From: Thermoproteota archaeon
Lineage (GTDB): Archaea > Thermoproteota > Thermoprotei > Gearchaeales > Gearchaeaceae
Assembly: GCA_021324265.1 (NCBI GenBank)
Contig: JAJPJK010000016.1
Coordinates: forward strand, 1 to 36,815
Direction of reading: 5' to 3'
DNA length: 36,815 bases
Position numbers and translations under genes: made by a program. Below, in pieces: positions 34,674-36,815 of this stretch (the stretch's first letter is position 1; every line of letters starts with the position of its first letter). The notes below the pieces were generated by a model. The model was not told where the DNA came from. It saw only the letters and a program-made list of their open reading frames with translations, and made no database searches.

Positions 34674-36815
34674 ATGGCCCGTTTATTTTTGGGCAAAGAG
34701 AATTACATAAGGTTTTTTTGTTTCGCTCTAGTTCTGATCATATCATGTGTAATTTTTTACAAGTTGTATTTACAAGCTTCCGACCCAGCTCTTCAAGGTA
34801 ATCAAGGATATGTAAGTGATGAAATTTGGTATGCAGATTCTGCTAGAAATATTTTAAGAGTATTTTTCAACGTCCAGACACAATACGTAGATTCAAAAGG
34901 TTATGCATATTATACTTTAATTTTCGATAGTTCGAAATCCAGAGACGCACAGCTTTATAATTTCCAAGTATTTTTGAAGGAGCACAATGGAGATATTGTA
35001 GAAATATATACTCAATTTCCAGGCGTTGCTTTTAAAGTACCAAATAATGAAACCTTAACACTCAATTTAGAAAATGTGACGATGCTCCTTTCAGGCTATC
35101 CCTATCCTGATGTTAGCGGAATTTATCTATATCTAAATTTGGAACATCCTCCATTGGCCAAATACATTATTGGAATTTCGATGATTCTAAATGGAGATAA
35201 ACCAATCTCATGGAGACTCCCATCAATAATACTAAGCTCTTTGTTGCCAGTTGTGGTATTTTTTATAGTTAGAAGGCTTTCAAATTCGATCATAGCTGCG
35301 ATTTCAAGTGTTTTCTTCCTTTTCGATACATTGTTATTCAACGAAGGCTTTCTTGCGCTTTTAGATGTTTATCTTGCATTTTTCATAGCGCTTTCTTTAC
35401 TATTCGCAGTTTATAATAGATTCACAATAAGTTCAATATTTATTGGTCTTGCTGCGGCTGTGAAGATAAGTGGTGTTTTTCTCATATTTCCATTGTTAAT
35501 CTATTTACTTTTTGGGACAAGGAAAAGTATATTCAATATAATTATCATTTCCTTCATCATACCTCTCATAACTTGGATATTAGCTAATTTACCGATAATT
35601 TACGTGCTCGGTATAAAAGAATGGATACAAAGTGTAATCTCAGCTCTTAGTTGGCATACTACTTCTAGACCTCAAGGCCCCCCTACTTCGCTACCATGGG
35701 GTTGGTTGTATAACCAAAATCCATTTTTCTTTCATTTCAATCCCACGTATTCTGCTTCCGTAAACGTACCTATTTATATTCTGGCTTTCTTGTCGATAAT
35801 TCTAACTCCGTATTTGCTTACTAGATTGAAGAAAGAGTTTGCTTTACCTACTCTATGGCTATTAGGTATATTTCTTGGATACTCAATCTTACCTCTCCTT
35901 GGTAATAGCACACTTTATAGCTTCTACGCATTCGCCTTTATTCCTATGATATATTCTATCTTTCCAAACCATATACTATCTTGGTTATCCAAATCTCCTC
36001 GTTCAGCTATTTCAGACTTCTTTAAGACTTATGAAGCTATTTTAAAACGCTTTTTCACAAATGAGTTGTCAATCATCAAAGCATTTGCTATAGTTTCGAT
36101 TTTCATCAGCTTTATCCTACATCTTCCTAGCTGGTTAAATCCCTTGGGTCTATACAGTGATATTGTGTATACAGTTTATCCCATGCAGGGTATAGGTTCT
36201 TTTTACTCAGGAATTCCATATATTGATTTTGTCTTTGATTATCCTGTATTTGTAGGGATACTGGTGTTATTTGCTTCTAAGATAGCTTGGGCATTGCATC
36301 CCTCAGCATTGCAATATTTCAATGAAAGTGGACTTTTGATATTTTACTTCATCAATTTTGTATTCATAGCTGTAGCTGCATATTATATAGCTGAAGATAT
36401 CTATCATATCTCAATTAAAACTAATTCGTCTGTGGGCAGAGCGATCATGTTCTTTGGCTTCCCTGCTTTAATAATATACGGTGTTTATAGTTGGATATTA
36501 ATTGCACTTGCTTTTCTTTTGAGATCGATTAGGTTGTTCATGGAAGGAAGGTATAAATCAAGTTACTTCCTACTATCCCTATCGATCGCTACAAATCTGT
36601 ATTCAGCACTTGTGCTTTTACCTTATGCAAGAGAGCTATGGAAGATTTCAAAGAAAAAAGTTTTCCAATGCGTATTTTTCTCTTTAGCACTTTTCAGTGT
36701 TTACAATCTCCCTTTTGCAATACTTGGATATTTAAATTGGTATAAGAGTTTCATCGCTTCAATTATTCCAGGCTATATAATGGGTTCATGGATTGTTCTC
36801 GTCTTTGGAAATCCC
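34674..36815 (+). CDS. Large GT-C membrane glycosyltransferase, PMT-like N-terminal module (cut by window edge)
   Basis: An open frame of 714 codons runs from the ATG at 34674 to the end of the window. The first module resembles dolichyl-phosphate-mannose-protein mannosyltransferases (GT39/PMT_2): a membrane helix (about 10-30), the acidic pair Asp49-Glu50 in VSDEIWYADSARNI, a ~100-residue extracytoplasmic loop, and Glu157-His-Pro-Pro-Leu (EHPPLAKY), followed by several membrane helices. From about 475 onward the sequence looks like a second GT-C domain: SDIVYTVYP, SGIPYIDFVFDYPVFVGILV and more helices. Lipid-linked sugars would be the donors and surface glycoproteins or glycolipids the acceptors. 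The end is missing, so full length is unknown. Confidence 0.8.
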   Translation, partial: MARLFLGKENYIRFFCFALVLIISCVIFYKLYLQASDPALQGNQGYVSDEIWYADSARNILRVFFNVQTQYVDSKGYAYYTLIFDSSKSRDAQLYNFQVFLKEHNGDIVEIYTQFPGVAFKVPNNETLTLNLENVTMLLSGYPYPDVSGIYLYLNLEHPPLAKYIIGISMILNGDKPISWRLPSIILSSLLPVVVFFIVRRLSNSIIAAISSVFFLFDTLLFNEGFLALLDVYLAFFIALSLLFAVYNRFTISSIFIGLAAAVKISGVFLIFPLLIYLLFGTRKSIFNIIIISFIIPLITWILANLPIIYVLGIKEWIQSVISALSWHTTSRPQGPPTSLPWGWLYNQNPFFFHFNPTYSASVNVPIYILAFLSIILTPYLLTRLKKEFALPTLWLLGIFLGYSILPLLGNSTLYSFYAFAFIPMIYSIFPNHILSWLSKSPRSAISDFFKTYEAILKRFFTNELSIIKAFAIVSIFISFILHLPSWLNPLGLYSDIVYTVYPMQGIGSFYSGIPYIDFVFDYPVFVGILVLFASKIAWALHPSALQYFNESGLLIFYFINFVFIAVAAYYIAEDIYHISIKTNSSVGRAIMFFGFPALIIYGVYSWILIALAFLLRSIRLFMEGRYKSSYFLLSLSIATNLYSALVLLPYARELWKISKKKVFQCVFFSLALFSVYNLPFAILGYLNWYKSFIASIIPGYIMGSWIVLVFGNP

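Overview
The window is an AT-rich, gene-dense archaeal chromosome segment. Archaeal markers are a TFIIB-like protein, a detached archaeal-type threonyl-tRNA synthetase editing domain, the short archaeal adenylosuccinate synthetase, DUF1512, RtcB with archease, and an archaeal-type 2-oxoacid:ferredoxin oxidoreductase with fused gamma-alpha chains. Most first genes of transcription units have a TATA-like box centred about 26-30 bp before the start codon, which points to leaderless transcripts, while downstream genes overlap by 4-11 nt. The CuA-type haem-copper oxidase (subunit I+III fusion) and the Sulfolobales-like P5C dehydrogenase suggest an aerobic, probably thermophilic member of the Thermoproteota (TACK). 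No finer placement can be made from this sequence alone.

Layout. 1-4.7 kb: 5' end of a DUF559-like endonuclease gene (minus), a short TFB-like protein, a membrane protein, a predicted ribbon-helix-helix regulator, a minus-strand pair (diiron protein plus RpiB-like isomerase), and an AbrB-PhoU regulator. 4.7-7.2 kb (minus): FAD amine-oxidase/desaturase-like protein, free-standing ThrRS editing domain, HExxH protein. 7.2-10.9 kb (plus): MacB/LolD-type ATPase, FtsX-like permease and luciferase-like flavoprotein in one overlapping operon. 10.9-11.4 kb: a gene-poor stretch ending in an isolated 5S rRNA gene on the minus strand.

11.4-13.5 kb (plus): DUF1512 membrane protein, small zinc ribbon and a Trm9-like methyltransferase. 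13.5-16.4 kb (minus): CTP synthase and seryl-tRNA synthetase. 16.4-20.5 kb (plus): surface protein, PurA, GT4 glycosyltransferase, winged-helix protein, dUTPase/Dcd-family enzyme. 20.5-23.5 kb: 2-oxoacid:ferredoxin oxidoreductase. 23.5-28.7 kb: SufS, peroxiredoxin, coiled-coil protein, P5C dehydrogenase, a 73-residue unknown and inositol-1-phosphate synthase. 28.8-31.8 kb: terminal oxidase operon. 31.8-34.6 kb (minus): rtcB, a G3E (CobW-type) GTPase and archease. 34.7 kb to the end: an incomplete, very large GT-C membrane glycosyltransferase.

Most of the window is housekeeping: nucleotide synthesis (PyrG, PurA, dUTPase), translation and tRNA processing (SerS, ThrRS editing domain, Trm9-like, RtcB/archease, 5S), oxidative metabolism (OFOR, P5CDH, oxidase, peroxiredoxin) and Fe-S supply (SufS). 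The associations most worth following are the GTPase placed between rtcB and archease, the zinc ribbon just before the Trm9-like methyltransferase, the TFB-like protein without a zinc ribbon, the RpiB homologue with altered active-site residues next to a diiron protein, and divergent gene pairs that seem to share one central TATA box. I saw no CRISPR array, insertion sequence, tRNA gene or prophage.
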